From Opitutaceae bacterium (GTDB lineage Bacteria; Verrucomicrobiota; Verrucomicrobiia; Opitutales; Opitutaceae), in the NCBI GenBank assembly GCA_016794625.1, contig JAEUGY010000023.1:59080-123079 (forward strand): DNA of 64,000 nucleotides, read 5' to 3'. Below the pieces are notes generated by a model, which had not been told where the DNA came from, made no database searches, and saw nothing but the letters and a program-made list of their open reading frames with translations. Shown here in pieces: positions 28,818 to 39,184 of this stretch. Within the stretch, counting starts at the first letter, position 1, and every line of letters starts with the position of its first letter. Made by a program: the position numbers and the translations under genes.

Positions 28818-29066
28818 CTTCCGAGTATCGACCACTCGCGCGCTTCGCTTAAGTCCGCACGATGAACGTCCAAGGGGCTCCGTTGCCTCGAAATTGCTTG
28901 TCCCCGGAGTGCGCCTAAAGCCACGTCAAACCACAGTCCGGTCCCGACATAGCCGGTCGTTACAAAGCGACTGGAAAAACGGGGCCGCTGCGCACAATTC
29001 CGGGCCTCCTGTCTCCGTCGTTTTTGATAAACCCAAACCTACGCAAGCTGTTATTATACAATCAGA
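28818..29066. other. Intergenic region between sensor kinase and tRNA-Val
   Basis: About 250 bases upstream of the kinase gene and downstream of tRNA-Val. It must hold the kinase promoter and the end of the tRNA transcript, but I see no clear -35/-10 pair, terminator hairpin or small ORF. Confidence 0.4.
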
Positions 29067-29143
29067 TGGTGGACCTTACTGGACTCGAACCAGTGACCTC
29101 TTCCATGTCAAGGAAACGCTCTAACCAACTGAGCTAAAGGTCC
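29067..29143 (-). tRNA. tRNA-Val (anticodon GAC)
   Basis: A 77-base tRNA on the minus strand. The acceptor stem pairs GGACCTT with AAGGTCC, the anticodon loop reads TTGACAT (anticodon GAC, codons GUC/GUU), the T-arm is TGGTTCGAGTCCA and CCA is encoded. It lies just downstream of ribF in the same direction. Confidence 0.95.
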
Positions 29144-29200
29144 AAAAAATAACAGCCCGTGAGTAAGCAGGATCTCCGGCCGGGTGCGCAAGTAAAAATC

Positions 29201-30154
29201 TCAGTCTTCCGTGAGCCCAAAATGCCGCAGAGCCCGGGCGCGGTCCTGAGCGATTTGGGCCTTGAGGGTGTCCAGACTGGAGAAGCGTTGTTCCGGGCGG
29301 ACAAACTCCAGCCACTCCACTTCCACCCGATCCCCTTCCGCCTCCGCGCAGGGACCAAGAACATGCACCTCGAGGCGAGGTTCCGTCACCGTTTCCGTCG
29401 TGGGACGCAGGCCATAGTTGGCCACCGCCGGTTGCCAGTGCGTCGTCCCAAGCCTTCGAATACGGACCAGATAAACCCCGTAGCGAGGTCGGAGCTCCGG
29501 GTTCCAGGGCACGTTCAGGGTCGGAAATCCCAGGGTGCGACCAAGCCGCTTGCCGGGTGTCACCATACCTTCCGAAGCGTAGCTGTATCCCAACATGCTA
29601 TTGGCCCGGCTCATCTCGCCCGCCTCCAGGTCCTTTCGAATCCTCGTACTGCTGATTGGCACACCATCAAAGTTGACCCGGGGCGCGCTGAAGACGGACA
29701 AGCCCACCTTTCGACCCTCTTCGAGGAGCAGGTTGACATCTCCACGGCGTCCCCTCCCGAAGCGCCAATTTTCACCGACGTAGATGGTCTGAAGTCCCAC
29801 CAACGCGCGCCGCAAGGTCGGAACCAACTCCTCCGCCTCCAGAGCGGCAAAGTCAGAAGTAAAGGGCTCGGTGATCACCACGTCGACACCGAGACTAAAC
29901 AAGTGGCGGGCCCGCATCTCCGGCCCTTGGATCTGTCGCACCGGATCGTCGGACCGAAAAAGCCGGCTCGGATGGGGCCAGAAGGTCAGCACGGCCGAAA
30001 GGCCGGTTCCTCGCTGGGCGGACTGCACGGCCGCACTGATGACCGCACGATGCCCGAGGTGGACGCCGTCAAACATGCCAATCGCCAAAAAGACGGGTCC
30101 GGCCGGCAATGATCCGGCCTGTGCGAGGCCTCCGAGCGAAATCTTCGGCTTCAC
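29201..30154 (-). CDS. ribF: Bifunctional riboflavin kinase / FAD synthetase
   Basis: A 317-residue RibF. The N-terminal adenylyltransferase domain shows [10 protein letters not shown] and [13 protein letters not shown]; the C-terminal kinase domain starts near residue 195 with [14 protein letters not shown]. It turns riboflavin into FMN and FAD. The start is GTG, overlapping the truB stop as GTGA, and it ends the nusA-infB-rbfA-nrnA-truB-ribF operon, a gene order widespread in bacteria. Confidence 0.95.
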   Translation of the reverse strand: MKPKISLGGLAQAGSLPAGPVFLAIGMFDGVHLGHRAVISAAVQSAQRGTGLSAVLTFWPHPSRLFRSDDPVRQIQGPEMRARHLFSLGVDVVITEPFTSDFAALEAEELVPTLRRALVGLQTIYVGENWRFGRGRRGDVNLLLEEGRKVGLSVFSAPRVNFDGVPISSTRIRKDLEAGEMSRANSMLGYSYASEGMVTPGKRLGRTLGFPTLNVPWNPELRPRYGVYLVRIRRLGTTHWQPAVANYGLRPTTETVTEPRLEVHVLGPCAEAEGDRVEVEWLEFVRPEQRFSSLDTLKAQIAQDRARALRHFGLTED

Positions 30155-30879
30155 AACGCAAAACCCGGGGGAACGGCCTCCCGCACCGGAATCAAGCGCG
30201 CGGCGATGTCGTTGCGCGCCATGGCCTCAAACTGATCGATCGTCAGGGCTTGAGCGACGGTGAAAGAATGGGTAGCGGTGCGGCGGAGCGCGGAAAGGTG
30301 GCCTCCGCAGCCCAGTTTCGCCCCCAGGTCATGCGCCAGGGTTCGCACATAGGTTCCTTTGCTGCAGCGCAGGCGAAAATCCAGCTCGGGAGGTGCACAG
30401 CGCAGGAGATCCCAGCTCATGACTCGGATGAAGCGAGGTTCCCGCTCAATATCCTCCCCTTTGCGAGCCGACTTATAGAGGGGGACGCCGTCGATCTTGA
30501 TCGCCGAAAACATCGGCGGGATCTGATATTGGTCACCAAGGAAGGTTTGGATCGCCGCCTTGACCTCGGCCTCCGTCAGGGGTGGAACGGGTCTCGTTTC
30601 CAAGATTTCACCTTCCGCATCCTGAGAGTTGGTCACGACTCCGAGCTTCACCGTGCCCTCGTATTCCTTGTCCAGACTGATCAGGAACTGCGATGCACTC
30701 GTCGCTTTCCCAACCAGTATGATGAGCAGGCCGGTGGCCATGGGATCGAGGGTACCGGCGTGGCCGATCCGCTTCATGGAGAGCTTGCGGCGAACCCGGG
30801 CGACCACGTCGTGCGAAGTGTGGTCGGTGGGTTTGTCGATCAACAGTATCCCTTCGAGGTCTTTGGCCGGTCCGAGCAT
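30151..30879 (-). CDS. truB: tRNA pseudouridine(55) synthase TruB
   Basis: A 242-residue TruB, which makes pseudouridine 55 in the tRNA T-loop. The N-terminal [17 protein letters not shown] and [14 protein letters not shown] (catalytic aspartate) are diagnostic, with [14 protein letters not shown] near residue 175. ATG at 30879 is 2-3 bases after the DHH gene stop. It overlaps ribF at the 3' end. Confidence 0.95.
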   Translation of the reverse strand: MLGPAKDLEGILLIDKPTDHTSHDVVARVRRKLSMKRIGHAGTLDPMATGLLIILVGKATSASQFLISLDKEYEGTVKLGVVTNSQDAEGEILETRPVPPLTEAEVKAAIQTFLGDQYQIPPMFSAIKIDGVPLYKSARKGEDIEREPRFIRVMSWDLLRCAPPELDFRLRCSKGTYVRTLAHDLGAKLGCGGHLSALRRTATHSFTVAQALTIDQFEAMARNDIAARLIPVREAVPPGFAL

Positions 30880-30881
30880 GG

Positions 30882-31925
30882 TCAGATAGAGGTTGTGCCG
30901 CCCTCCGCGGCCGAAATCTGGGTACGAAGCGCGGAGAGCAGGCGGGCCCGGAATCCTTCGATCTCCGTCCCCTTCAAGCTCAAGCCCGCAGCACACGCAT
31001 GGCCGCCGCCGCCAAACTGCGCGGCCACTCGATCAAGTCGAAACGCGGGATCCTTCGAACGCAGACTCGCCTTGAGTCCATCGGGTCGGAATTCGATCAG
31101 GACTCCAACCTGCACGCCATCCATGCTCCGGGCATAGTCCACGAGACCTTCGGTGTCTTCACCCGAGGTCCCGGTCTCGGCAAAGACTCCGTTCGCCAAG
31201 GTTCCGATGCAGACCCGTCCCTCAAACTCCATCTCAAAGGATGCGAGGAACCGCTGCAGCAGCCGCAACTTGCCGGGCGTCTCGCGCTCATACAGCTCCT
31301 CTCCCACCGCCGCGGGACGCGCACCGCGCGCGACAAGACCCGCGGCGAGTTCGAATGTCTGCTGGGTGGTTGAGCTAAATCGGAACTGGCCGGTATCCGT
31401 GATGATGCCGGCATAGAGGGCCGCCGCCGTCGCCGCATCGATGGGATAGTCGTTGTCGAAAAACATGCCGGCCAGAATTTCGCAGGTCGCCGCCGCTGCG
31501 GTATCGACGAAGTTGCGGTCCGCGTAACCGGTATTGGAAAGGTGGTGATCGACGTTTGCCACCGGCTTGGGAAAGCGTCGGCGCATCTTTTCTCCCGCCC
31601 GGCTGTGATCAGCGCAATCGACAAAGATCGCCTGGATCTCGCCGGTCAGGGCGTCCGCCGGCAAGAACTCCAGTCCGGCCGCCAGGAACTTGAGTCGCCG
31701 TGGCACCGGGTCTGGATTGGCGCACACCACGGTGCGGCCGAGAGAGCGCAGCACTCGGGCAAGTGCAACCTGCGCGCCAATACAATCACCATCGGGCCGG
31801 GCATGACCCACCACCGCGATGGTTCCGGGGGCCAGCGCCGCCATCATGTCACGGAAGCGGGCTGAAAACTCCGGGAAGTAGGGACCCATGGAAGCGCCTC
31901 GATATGACCCCACGGTCCGTGTCAC
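30882..31925 (-). CDS. nrnA: DHH-family phosphoesterase (NrnA-like oligoribonuclease/pAp phosphatase)
   Basis: A 347-residue DHH-DHHA1 protein. Metal-binding motifs include [24 protein letters not shown] (the DHH motif) and the C-terminal RNA-binding [10 protein letters not shown]. NrnA enzymes degrade nanoRNA and dephosphorylate pAp, and this position between rbfA and truB is their usual one. GTG at 31925 overlaps the rbfA stop (GTGA); ATG at 31889 is an alternative that loses 12 residues without conserved features. Confidence 0.88.
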   Translation of the reverse strand: MTRTVGSYRGASMGPYFPEFSARFRDMMAALAPGTIAVVGHARPDGDCIGAQVALARVLRSLGRTVVCANPDPVPRRLKFLAAGLEFLPADALTGEIQAIFVDCADHSRAGEKMRRRFPKPVANVDHHLSNTGYADRNFVDTAAAATCEILAGMFFDNDYPIDAATAAALYAGIITDTGQFRFSSTTQQTFELAAGLVARGARPAAVGEELYERETPGKLRLLQRFLASFEMEFEGRVCIGTLANGVFAETGTSGEDTEGLVDYARSMDGVQVGVLIEFRPDGLKASLRSKDPAFRLDRVAAQFGGGGHACAAGLSLKGTEIEGFRARLLSALRTQISAAEGGTTSI

Positions 31926-32308
31926 ACGGTCGAACCGGCCGAGCCTTCGTCCGGTTTTCTCCGCGGAGCTTCCCGCGCCTCGATTTCATTCAGCACGCGC
32001 TGGATGCGGGCACCCCGTTCGCCGGAATCATCGAGCACATACACCCACTTGGGATTCCACTTTAGGACGACCCGCCGGCCGAGCTCGCGGCGAATCTCCT
32101 CGGAGTGCTTCTTCAACCAACGCATGCGGTCCTCGGCAAACTCCGGAGTGCCGATAACACCCACAAAAATCCGGCCGGTCCGCAGGTCGTCGTCGATTTC
32201 AACCGAAGTGATGGTCACGGCCACCGTCTCGGACTGATGGTGGGTGTGCAGGTAGTCGCTCATTTCGCGCTGCACCAGCTCATTGATACGGATCGTTCGG
32301 TTGGACAC
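31922..32308 (-). CDS. rbfA: Ribosome-binding factor A
   Basis: A 128-residue RbfA, a 30S maturation factor. The N-terminal helix RINELVQREMSDYL, the TSVEIDDDLRTGRIFVGV strand and PKWVYVLDDSGERGARIQRVL near the C-terminus fit the KH-like fold. GTG start at 32308. It follows infB after a 149-base gap and overlaps the nrnA start. Confidence 0.9.
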   Translation of the reverse strand: MSNRTIRINELVQREMSDYLHTHHQSETVAVTITSVEIDDDLRTGRIFVGVIGTPEFAEDRMRWLKKHSEEIRRELGRRVVLKWNPKWVYVLDDSGERGARIQRVLNEIEAREAPRRKPDEGSAGSTV

Positions 32309-32457
32309 GGCGGAAAGGAAGTTGCGTACGTTGGAAACTGAGGTGGATGAACCGTCCGGCCGACGGCCGGAAACGGCCGCCGGGCAAACCCGGACTCACC
32401 CTCGGCCGCCGTGCACCCGCGTGGCGCCACCGGTGACGGCAAACCTGGGAAGCCGGA
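32309..32457. other. GC-rich infB-rbfA spacer with hairpins
   Basis: The spacer contains strongly self-complementary GC-rich sequence, including CCGGCCGACGGCCGG near 32358-32372. No T-run follows on the minus strand, so it is not a classical terminator; it may be an mRNA processing or stability element inside the operon. Confidence 0.35.
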
Positions 32458-35076
32458 TTAGAGGGAAGCTCTCACTTTCTGAACTTCGAAGACCTCGATC
32501 ACATCGCCAATCTCGTATCCGTTGAAGTCATCGAGCTTGATACCGCATTCCAGACCGGCGCGAACCTCGTTGGCGTCGTCCTTGAACCGCTTGAGCGTAT
32601 CGACCCGACCTTCGTGCACGGTGTCTTTCTTGCGCCGCAGGCGGGCGCGAGAATTGCGGACGATCTTGCCCTCGGTCACGAGACAGCCGGCAACAAAGCC
32701 CTTAGCCAGCGGGAACGTGGCCCGCACCTCGGCGGCGCCGGTACGCACTTCCTTGAGATCAGGGTCGAGCAAGTCGGCCATCATCTCTCGGACCTTGTCG
32801 CCCAGCTCGTAGATGATGCCGTACGTCTCGACGCGCACCTTGTGATGCTTCGCGACCGCGGTGACACCGTTTTCGAGCTTGGTATTGAAACCGATCACCA
32901 CGGCGCCGGCAGCTCCGGCCATCAGCACGTCGTTCTTGGTCACCAAGCCCACATCGGTGGAGACAATCTCCAGGGAGACTTTGTTGCTCTTGATGTTCTC
33001 GAGCACATTGCGCACCGCTTCAGACGAGCCGAAGACATCCGTCTTGATGATGACTTTCAGCGTCTTTGCCTGAGTCGCGGCGATGTCGGCAAACAACTGC
33101 TCAACCGAAACATTCTTCGGCACCGCGGCGAGCGTCGAAGCCTCTTTGCGGGCTTCGTGCTGGATTTCCTCGGCCAGCTTTTCCGCCTCGCGAGGATTCT
33201 TCACCGAACGGAACTGATGGCCGCTGTCCGGCGCCCCAGACCATCCGATGATGCGCACCGGCGTCGAAGGAGGCGCCTCCTTCAGCGTATTGCCTTGATC
33301 ATCAAACATGGCCCGGACCTTCGCCCAATGGGAACCGCACACGAGCGCGTCACCCACCTTGAGGGTGCCGCGCTGCACGATGACCGTGGCCAGAGGCCCC
33401 CGGCCCACGTCGATTTGGGACTCGATGATGACGCCGGAAACCTCGCCCTTGGGGTTGGCCCGCAATTCCAGCACGTCGGACTGCAGTAGCACGTAATCGA
33501 GCAACTCGGTGATTCCGGTTCCCTTGATGGCCGAGACGGGAACCGTGATGGTCTCCCCACCCCAGTCTTCAGGAGCGATTCCGCGTTCCTGCATCTGCGA
33601 TTTGACCCGGTCAAGATTCGCTCCCTTCACATCCATCTTGTTGACCGCAACCATGAGCGCCACCTTGGCATTCTGCGCATGCTTGAGGGCCTCGTCGGTC
33701 TGGAGCATGAAACCGTCATCGGCCGCGACCACGAGCACGGCGATATCCGTGACGTTGGCACCGCGGGCACGCATCTTCGAGAATGCGGCGTGACCCGGAG
33801 TGTCGAGGAACGTGATCTTCTTCCCGTTGTGCTCGATTTGATACGCACCGATGTGCTGGGTGATGCCACCGGCCTCACCCGCCGCGACATTCGCCTTGCG
33901 GATAGCGTCGAGCAACGAGGTCTTGCCGTGGTCAACGTGTCCAAGAATACACACCACCGGAGGACGCGGAGAGAGATTGGCGCTGTCGTCAACGGTCGGC
34001 TTGAGCTGCTTGGCCTTCTCTTTCTCCTTGGCGGCCTGCTGTGAGGCGACGTCGCCGCGATGCTTGATTTCGAGGAGGAAACCGTGCTTTTCCGCCACCT
34101 TGATCGCGACCGCCTCGTCGAGGCTCTGCGTCATCGAGGCAAAGATCCCCATCTCCATCAGCTCTGAAATGAGCTTGAACGGCTTCACGGCCAGCGCCGT
34201 CGCGAAATCGCGCACGATCACCGGCGGCTTCATGTGGATGATCTTGACGTCGCCCTGTTGAGAAAACGTCGCCACGGGGATGGCCGGCGTCACCGCGGGT
34301 GCGACCGGATTTCCCGCAATGAAGGCCGGAGGCGGCTTGGGCCCGGTGCTGGGGAGCGGAGGGGGTGCACTCGGACGAACCGGAACCGGCGGCGGCGAGA
34401 AGGAACTCGGCGGCGCCACGGGAGCAGGCGCGGCCAGGGGCGGACGCACCACCACGGGAGGCGCAACGGGAGCTGGAGCTGACGGGGCAGACACCGGCGC
34501 CACCTTGGCTGGCAAAACAGGTGGAGGAGAAAAGCTGGACGGGGCCGACGCAGGACGCGTCATCACCGGAGACGTCGTGATCGGTGCAGGCCGGGCCACC
34601 GGCGGCACCGTCGGTGGACGCACGGGCAGCGCCGGCGGGGCCGACATCATCGGTCGGGCCACCGGAACCACTGGGGGAGGAGAACTGACGGGAGCGGGTG
34701 CGGGAATAACCGGAGCGGCCACCACGGCAGGAGGAGCGGGTGGGCGCGCAGCAGCCACGGCCGCGGCCTTCGCTTCTTCACGTTCACGCACCACATCGTC
34801 CTTCGACTTCACAAAGACTCCGGTCGGAATCTTTACGGCTGGAGGTTCGTGGGCAGCATCCACCGGGGCCGGAGCCACCGGGGCGGACACCACTGGCGCG
34901 GCGGCGACCGCTTTCGCCGCAAACTCCTTGTGCACCTCTTCCTCGTAAATCTTGCTGACAGTGCTGGAGACCGAACGGGTATCCGGTGACACGTAGCCGC
35001 GCTCCCTGAGCAAGGCCAGCATCTCCTTGCCTTCCATGTTATATCGCTTGGCTAATTCGTGAATGCGGATGCTCAT
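32458..35076 (-). CDS. infB: Translation initiation factor IF-2
   Basis: An 872-residue IF-2 that delivers initiator tRNA to the ribosome with GTP. An N-terminal IF2N domain ([20 protein letters not shown]) is followed by a roughly 200-residue Pro/Ala/Val-rich linker (about 60-280) and the GTPase core with [20 protein letters not shown] and NKMD from about residue 375 onward, then the IF2 C-terminal domains. The linker is highly biased in composition and produces long, glycine- and threonine-rich antisense frames. Confidence 0.97.
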   Translation of the reverse strand: MSIRIHELAKRYNMEGKEMLALLRERGYVSPDTRSVSSTVSKIYEEEVHKEFAAKAVAAAPVVSAPVAPAPVDAAHEPPAVKIPTGVFVKSKDDVVREREEAKAAAVAAARPPAPPAVVAAPVIPAPAPVSSPPPVVPVARPMMSAPPALPVRPPTVPPVARPAPITTSPVMTRPASAPSSFSPPPVLPAKVAPVSAPSAPAPVAPPVVVRPPLAAPAPVAPPSSFSPPPVPVRPSAPPPLPSTGPKPPPAFIAGNPVAPAVTPAIPVATFSQQGDVKIIHMKPPVIVRDFATALAVKPFKLISELMEMGIFASMTQSLDEAVAIKVAEKHGFLLEIKHRGDVASQQAAKEKEKAKQLKPTVDDSANLSPRPPVVCILGHVDHGKTSLLDAIRKANVAAGEAGGITQHIGAYQIEHNGKKITFLDTPGHAAFSKMRARGANVTDIAVLVVAADDGFMLQTDEALKHAQNAKVALMVAVNKMDVKGANLDRVKSQMQERGIAPEDWGGETITVPVSAIKGTGITELLDYVLLQSDVLELRANPKGEVSGVIIESQIDVGRGPLATVIVQRGTLKVGDALVCGSHWAKVRAMFDDQGNTLKEAPPSTPVRIIGWSGAPDSGHQFRSVKNPREAEKLAEEIQHEARKEASTLAAVPKNVSVEQLFADIAATQAKTLKVIIKTDVFGSSEAVRNVLENIKSNKVSLEIVSTDVGLVTKNDVLMAGAAGAVVIGFNTKLENGVTAVAKHHKVRVETYGIIYELGDKVREMMADLLDPDLKEVRTGAAEVRATFPLAKGFVAGCLVTEGKIVRNSRARLRRKKDTVHEGRVDTLKRFKDDANEVRAGLECGIKLDDFNGYEIGDVIEVFEVQKVRASL

Positions 35077-35157
35077 CGTACAGTACTGGGCGGGGAAAGA
35101 TAGGCTAAAGGAATTGAGAAGGGAAGCGGGAGATGGAATCGATGTCGAAGGCGGGAA

Positions 35158-36390
35158 TCAAGCGGTCTGCTCGTTCACGCGCGCAAGAATGGCCTCGGCT
35201 TCATCCTGGGTAAAGTTTGCACCGACCAAATCCTCGACCGACATGCCCTCGAAAGCGGCTGGGGAGGTGACACCTATCGCAAACAACCTTCCAGCGAGTC
35301 CCGAGTCGAATCCAAAGGTTGAAACGAGCGTGGCAATGCCGACCGCACGCGGATCGGTCGCCTGAGTCTTGAACTCCTCCACTTCCAGTCGCCAGCCCAG
35401 CAAACGGGAGGTCAAACGGACATTCTTGCCTCCTTTGCCGATAGCGACTGCCAAATCGTCAGCCACCACGCGCACCAGGATTCGACGATTCTTTTCATCG
35501 AAGTGCAGTTCACGCGGCACGGCTGGACGCAACGCTTCGATCACCATCTGTTTCGGATCCGCGAAATAGTTGATGATATCGATTTTTTCGCCGTTGAGCT
35601 CCCTTACGATCGTCTTGACCCGGGCTCCCCGCGCACCCACGCAGGCTCCCACCGGATCCACCTTGGGATCCTTGGAGGTAACGGTCATCTTGGTCCGGTA
35701 ACCCGGCTCGCGCGCGAAGGTTTCAATTTTCACGGTACCATCCGCGATCTCCGTCACCTCAACTTCAAACAGCCGCCGGACAAAGCGCGGCGTGGCTCGG
35801 CTCAGGACCAGTTCCGGACCGCGGGGACTGTTCTCGATGTCGAGCAAGAGACAGCGGATACGATCCCCTGGCTGGTACTCCTCGCCCGGGACCTGCTCCT
35901 TGCCGGGCAATACCGCTTCCGCTTTACCGAGGTCGATAAAGATGTCGCTGCGCTCTTTGCGGCGCACCGTACCGGTAACGATGTTACCGACCATGTCCTT
36001 GAAGTCGTCGTAGATGCGTTCCTTCTCGAACTGCCGGAGCCGCTGCATGACCGCCTGGCGCGCGGTTTGCGCCGCAATCCGTCCCAAGGTGGCGGGATCG
36101 ATTTCTTTCTCCAGCAGTTCCCCCAAAACGGCGCCCGGCTTCACGGCCTGGGCTTTCTCCACATGAATTTCGGTTCGCGGATTGCTCACGGAATCCACGA
36201 CCTTCAACACGGACCAAGCCTTAAGCTGACCGTTCTTGGGGTTGATCTCGATCTTGAGCTCCTGCCCTGAGTTCACGCCTTTCAAGGCTGCCGCCTTAAT
36301 GGCGTTGACGATCGCCGCGATCATATCCGCGCGACCAATTCCCTTCTCTTTCTCCATGTACTCGAGGACAGATAGAATTTCGCTGCTCAT
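35158..36390 (-). CDS. nusA: Transcription termination/antitermination factor NusA
   Basis: A 410-residue NusA. The N-terminal RNA-polymerase-binding domain (about 1-120) precedes the S1 domain ([21 protein letters not shown]) and two KH domains ([14 protein letters not shown] and [11 protein letters not shown]). The last 60 residues, ending [18 protein letters not shown], form one helix-hairpin-helix region. ATG at 36390 is chosen because the family N-terminus ([14 protein letters not shown]) follows. rimP, usually upstream, is missing. A terminator in its leader suggests autoregulation. Confidence 0.95.
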   Translation of the reverse strand: MSSEILSVLEYMEKEKGIGRADMIAAIVNAIKAAALKGVNSGQELKIEINPKNGQLKAWSVLKVVDSVSNPRTEIHVEKAQAVKPGAVLGELLEKEIDPATLGRIAAQTARQAVMQRLRQFEKERIYDDFKDMVGNIVTGTVRRKERSDIFIDLGKAEAVLPGKEQVPGEEYQPGDRIRCLLLDIENSPRGPELVLSRATPRFVRRLFEVEVTEIADGTVKIETFAREPGYRTKMTVTSKDPKVDPVGACVGARGARVKTIVRELNGEKIDIINYFADPKQMVIEALRPAVPRELHFDEKNRRILVRVVADDLAVAIGKGGKNVRLTSRLLGWRLEVEEFKTQATDPRAVGIATLVSTFGFDSGLAGRLFAIGVTSPAAFEGMSVEDLVGANFTQDEAEAILARVNEQTA

Positions 36391-36410
36391 AGGGATTGAT
36401 GTTAAAAGGG

Positions 36411-36437
36411 AAAAAAAAAGCGGGCCAGAGGCCCACT
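36411..36437 (-). terminator. Intrinsic terminator/attenuator in the nusA leader
   Basis: On the minus strand an 8-bp stem with one G.T pair (AGTGGGCC/GGCCCGCT, 3-base loop) is followed at once by nine T residues (36419-36411). It ends only 21 bases before the nusA ATG. Because a promoter must lie upstream of it, transcripts into nusA have to read through it. An upstream hairpin (ACTTTCA ... TGAAGT, 36435-36449) shares its first bases and could compete. Confidence 0.85.
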
Positions 36438-36470
36438 TCAACTGAAAGTGAACGGAATTACAAACGGCTG

Positions 36471-36499
36471 AAGTAGCCTGCCGCGCAAACCCTTGTCAA
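36471..36499 (-). promoter_or_regulatory. Putative sigma70-type promoter for nusA
   Basis: The minus strand carries a perfect -35 TTGACA (36499-36494), a 17-base spacer and CTACTT (36476-36471) as a weak -10. The start point would fall near 36464, giving a 74-base leader that includes the terminator hairpin. Confidence 0.4.
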
Positions 36500-36514
36500 G
36501 CCCCACCCCCCACC

Positions 36515-37774
36515 TCACCTCGTTGGCTTGTCCATCGGAGCACCTCGGGCCCGTTCCTGTTCAATCCACCATCCAAGCAGGCCTTGGGCAAGTCCATGAC
36601 AGAGTGGCTGTCCCTGCGAGATGACGCCCATTTGCCGCAACGTCTGCTTCAGATAGGGCGGCAGATCTCCCGGAAACCAATGTCGCCACATCAGTTGCAA
36701 ACTCGGATGTCTGCTCGCCAACAGGGGCATCCAGCCGTCGCACAGGAGCGTGTCCCAGCGGGGGCCAGTGACGTGTTGAGCCGCCACCTCATCAAGGAGC
36801 TGCAGGCGAATCCGGGCCCAGGCGCCTTGCTTGCGTAGGATCCTCGAACCTTCGCCGTTGTCCGCGATCTCCGGCGGGGTCCAGTTCCACAACCTCCGAG
36901 GCCAGTCGGGTCGTGCTTCGACCCAACGCGCATACTGCAGAAGTCGACGGAAAGGATGATTGGCGGGCCGTGTACCCTGGGTGCTCCAGCGCTCCGCTTC
37001 GCTGCGATAAAGTGACTCGATCACGACCTCGTTCCGTCTCCATCGGTCAAGGGTCCAGACATCAGCCAACCTCAACATGGGCAAACGGTTAAAACGGTAG
37101 CCTAATATCTCGAGAGCCGTCTGGTGACAGGCTTCCTCCCACCCCACGTGGGCCACCCGCTGGGCTGCGAATCTCACCTTCTCCCTCCACCGCCGCTCGG
37201 CTTCCAGCGCCAGCAGCTTCAGGCGTTGCGCAAGCGGGAACAGTGCAAACTCATCCACGGCTCTGACCGCTGCCCGGCTCGCCAGCCGTTCAATGGCGTC
37301 TTCGTCCGCGTAATCTTCCAATCCGCGTCGCAACAACGGCAGCAGGATGAGAATAGGGATGCGACGTCCCTCCACCCCCATCGTAGAGGGAACGTCCGTG
37401 GGAAAGAGGACCACATGCAGCACGACCTCCCGATAGGCCGGGTCAGACGCGTGCGCATGCGCCGCCCAACTGGTTTCATGGAGATGAATTTCCACATCAC
37501 CGACGATCCGACGTCCGCCGACCACGAGGCGGGCTCGCTTGAAATCGGGTCCACCGAGTCGATTCCACGTACCGGGGTCTTCGATCGAAAGGGAACGTCC
37601 GTCCGTCAAACGAGCGTCCTCCACCGAGAAATCGCGGCGCAGCCATATCTTCTGGAGAATCCTCTCCGGAAACAGAAAAGGCCCATAGAGTCCCTGGAAC
37701 TCTGCGACCTCAGACGCGGGTTCACGAGCCACCAAGCCATGCACATCGGCAGGGGGCGAAGGGAAAAACGACAT
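36515..37774 (-). CDS. DUF2851 family protein
   Basis: A 419-residue protein of the DUF2851 family, recognised by the early LQKIWLR, LSIEDPGTWNRLGGPDFKRA, GDVEIHLHETSW and EVVLHVVLF stretches. The order of acidic and histidine residues (GPDF, EIH, W-HAH, Y-E-V-LHV) looks nuclease-like, but no activity is established as far as I know. It is followed by the nusA promoter/attenuator region. Confidence 0.75.
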   Translation of the reverse strand: MSFFPSPPADVHGLVAREPASEVAEFQGLYGPFLFPERILQKIWLRRDFSVEDARLTDGRSLSIEDPGTWNRLGGPDFKRARLVVGGRRIVGDVEIHLHETSWAAHAHASDPAYREVVLHVVLFPTDVPSTMGVEGRRIPILILLPLLRRGLEDYADEDAIERLASRAAVRAVDEFALFPLAQRLKLLALEAERRWREKVRFAAQRVAHVGWEEACHQTALEILGYRFNRLPMLRLADVWTLDRWRRNEVVIESLYRSEAERWSTQGTRPANHPFRRLLQYARWVEARPDWPRRLWNWTPPEIADNGEGSRILRKQGAWARIRLQLLDEVAAQHVTGPRWDTLLCDGWMPLLASRHPSLQLMWRHWFPGDLPPYLKQTLRQMGVISQGQPLCHGLAQGLLGWWIEQERARGAPMDKPTR

Positions 37775-37978
37775 AATAGCAATTAAAATGCATTAAATCC
37801 TCAAACGTGCAAGCCCTTCCCTGCGCAACCGCAGGCACTCACCGCTCACGGAATGTCTTATTTCCTCAGAGCACGTGAGTTTTGATCTCCGCAACGCGCG
37901 GTCACTTTGGAAAAATCGGCCCAGGTTCCCCAGCGTCCATGCTTGCGACGGCTACTTGGGGATCGTTCTCTCGCACCC
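37775..37978. other. Divergent promoter region
   Basis: About 200 bases between the divergent DUF2851 and SPFH genes. The left end is AT-rich (37785-37803), as expected of a promoter for DUF2851, but I could not fix -35/-10 elements. No RNA gene seen. Confidence 0.35.
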
Positions 37979-38797
37979 ATGAACCCTGGAAAACTGATCG
38001 GTTTTGGAATTATCATCGTGGTGATTGTTCTCGCCCTGGCTCAATCCACCTACGTGGTGGATCCGGGGTTTCGTGGCGTGCTGGTGACCCTTGGCAAGGT
38101 CAGTGACGAAGCGAAACCGGAGGGCTTCGGCACAAAATCGCCGTTCATTTCCCACCTGGTGCGCGTACCCGTCCGACAGCTGACGCAGTCGGTCGACGCG
38201 GAATGTTATTCGTCGGATCTGCAGCAGCTCACGGTGGTCCTACGGGTGCTCTACCGCATTCCCGAATCGGCCGTCGTCAAAATCTACAAGGACTATGCCG
38301 GCGATCCCTTTGACAGCTTGATCGCACCCCGCGTCCAGGAAGCGCTTAAGGAAATGACCGCGTTGCAAAGCGCGGAACAGATCGTGCGCCGGCGCGAAGA
38401 GGTGAAAACCAAGACGCTGATCGCGGCGCGCGAAAAAGTCGGTAATGTGCTCGTGATCGAAGATCTGGTCGTGGAAAACATCGCCCTTTCCAAAGAGTTG
38501 GAAGCCGCGATCGAAGCCAAGATGGTACAGGAACAGGAGGCCGCCAAATCTCGCTTCGTCCAACAGAAGGCGCAGATCGAGGCAGACACCGCCATCATCA
38601 AGGCCAAGGGTGAGGCAGAAGCGATCCGGATTCGTGGCGAAGCCCTCCGCGACACGCCCGGCTTGATCCAGCTGCAGATCGTCGAGAAATGGGACGGCAA
38701 GTCGCCCCTCGTCGTTGGCGGGAGCGGGGGCGAACAGTCCGGCACCAACTTTATCCTCCCCCTGACCGGAACCACCGCGACCCCCGTCAAACGATAA
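37979..38797 (+). CDS. SPFH/Band 7 (prohibitin/HflC-like) membrane protein
   Basis: A 272-residue protein: one N-terminal membrane anchor (LIGFGIIIVVIVLALAQS), an SPFH domain (about 28-190, starting VDPGFRGVLVTLGKV) and a coiled-coil tail (KAKGEAEAIRIRGEAL) as in prohibitins. Such proteins form large ring or cage assemblies in the membrane and often hold proteases such as FtsH. ATG at 37979 is preferred since the anchor begins directly after it. Confidence 0.85.
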   Translation: MNPGKLIGFGIIIVVIVLALAQSTYVVDPGFRGVLVTLGKVSDEAKPEGFGTKSPFISHLVRVPVRQLTQSVDAECYSSDLQQLTVVLRVLYRIPESAVVKIYKDYAGDPFDSLIAPRVQEALKEMTALQSAEQIVRRREEVKTKTLIAAREKVGNVLVIEDLVVENIALSKELEAAIEAKMVQEQEAAKSRFVQQKAQIEADTAIIKAKGEAEAIRIRGEALRDTPGLIQLQIVEKWDGKSPLVVGGSGGEQSGTNFILPLTGTTATPVKR

Positions 38798-38809
38798 CTT
38801 CCTGCGCCT

Positions 38810-39019
38810 GTGCGACCGCTGCGAAACGTCACACCCTCGCGCCGAAAATGGGGGTTGATTGCCGCCATCGTAGGCTTGGTGGTGCTTGCGCTGACATTCC
38901 CCCGGGCGTTGGCCTTCGCGGAGCTCGCCGCCCGGGAGCTCCGCGTTTTTTGGTGGTTGATCCTCTTGCTCGCCTTGGGAATCTGGCTGGCCTTCTACAG
39001 CGGCAAAAAACGCGATTGA
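38810..39019 (+). CDS. Small two-helix membrane protein
   Basis: A 69-residue protein beginning with GTG, 12 bases after the SPFH gene. A basic N-terminus (RPLRNVTPSRRK) and two hydrophobic helices (about residues 15-34 and 46-62) suggest a small inner-membrane protein. Family unknown; position suggests it is a partner of the SPFH protein. It is the last chromosomal gene before attL. Confidence 0.55.
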   Translation: MRPLRNVTPSRRKWGLIAAIVGLVVLALTFPRALAFAELAARELRVFWWLILLLALGIWLAFYSGKKRD

Positions 39020-39060
39020 ATCGCCCGCACGACCCGCCAAGGTCGCGTTCGTGGGCAAAC

Positions 39061-39099
39061 GGAGAGGTGGCAGAGTGGTCTATCGCGACGGTCTTGAAA
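39061..39099 (+). pseudogene. attL: 5' fragment of tRNA-Ser(UGA)
   Basis: Identical over 39 bases to the intact tRNA-Ser gene at 57896, from its first base to the last base of the anticodon loop (GAAA of CTTGAAA). The sequence then diverges at 39100 into the element. The native upstream region of the tRNA stays here, so this truncated half may still be transcribed. Confidence 0.93.
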
Positions 39100-39108
39100 G
39101 CCATGTAT

Positions 39109-39140
39109 CGTTCGACGCATTACGCGTCCCGCTACGAACG
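39109..39140. other. Nested hairpin just inside attL
   Basis: CGTTC (39109-39113) pairs with GAACG (39136-39140), enclosing GACGC-ATTAC-GCGTC (39114-39128). It lies directly after the truncated tRNA half and could end or stabilise that transcript, or be an integrase accessory site. Confidence 0.4.
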
Positions 39141-39184
39141 TTTCCGCATCAACCCGACTAGATGCGACTGGAGACGGCGAAAAA

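Noticed and set aside
32350..32390. Terminator between infB and rbfA
   Set aside because: The GC-rich hairpin has no T-run, and infB-rbfA are normally one operon.
34280..34948. 222-residue Gly/Thr/Ala-rich plus-strand frame resembling a cell-surface repeat protein
   Set aside because: Exact antisense of the Pro/Ala/Val linker of IF-2, which explains its composition.
39061..39140. Possible second complete tRNA-Ser at attL
   Set aside because: Similarity stops at tRNA base 39; no 3' half, T-arm or CCA follows.
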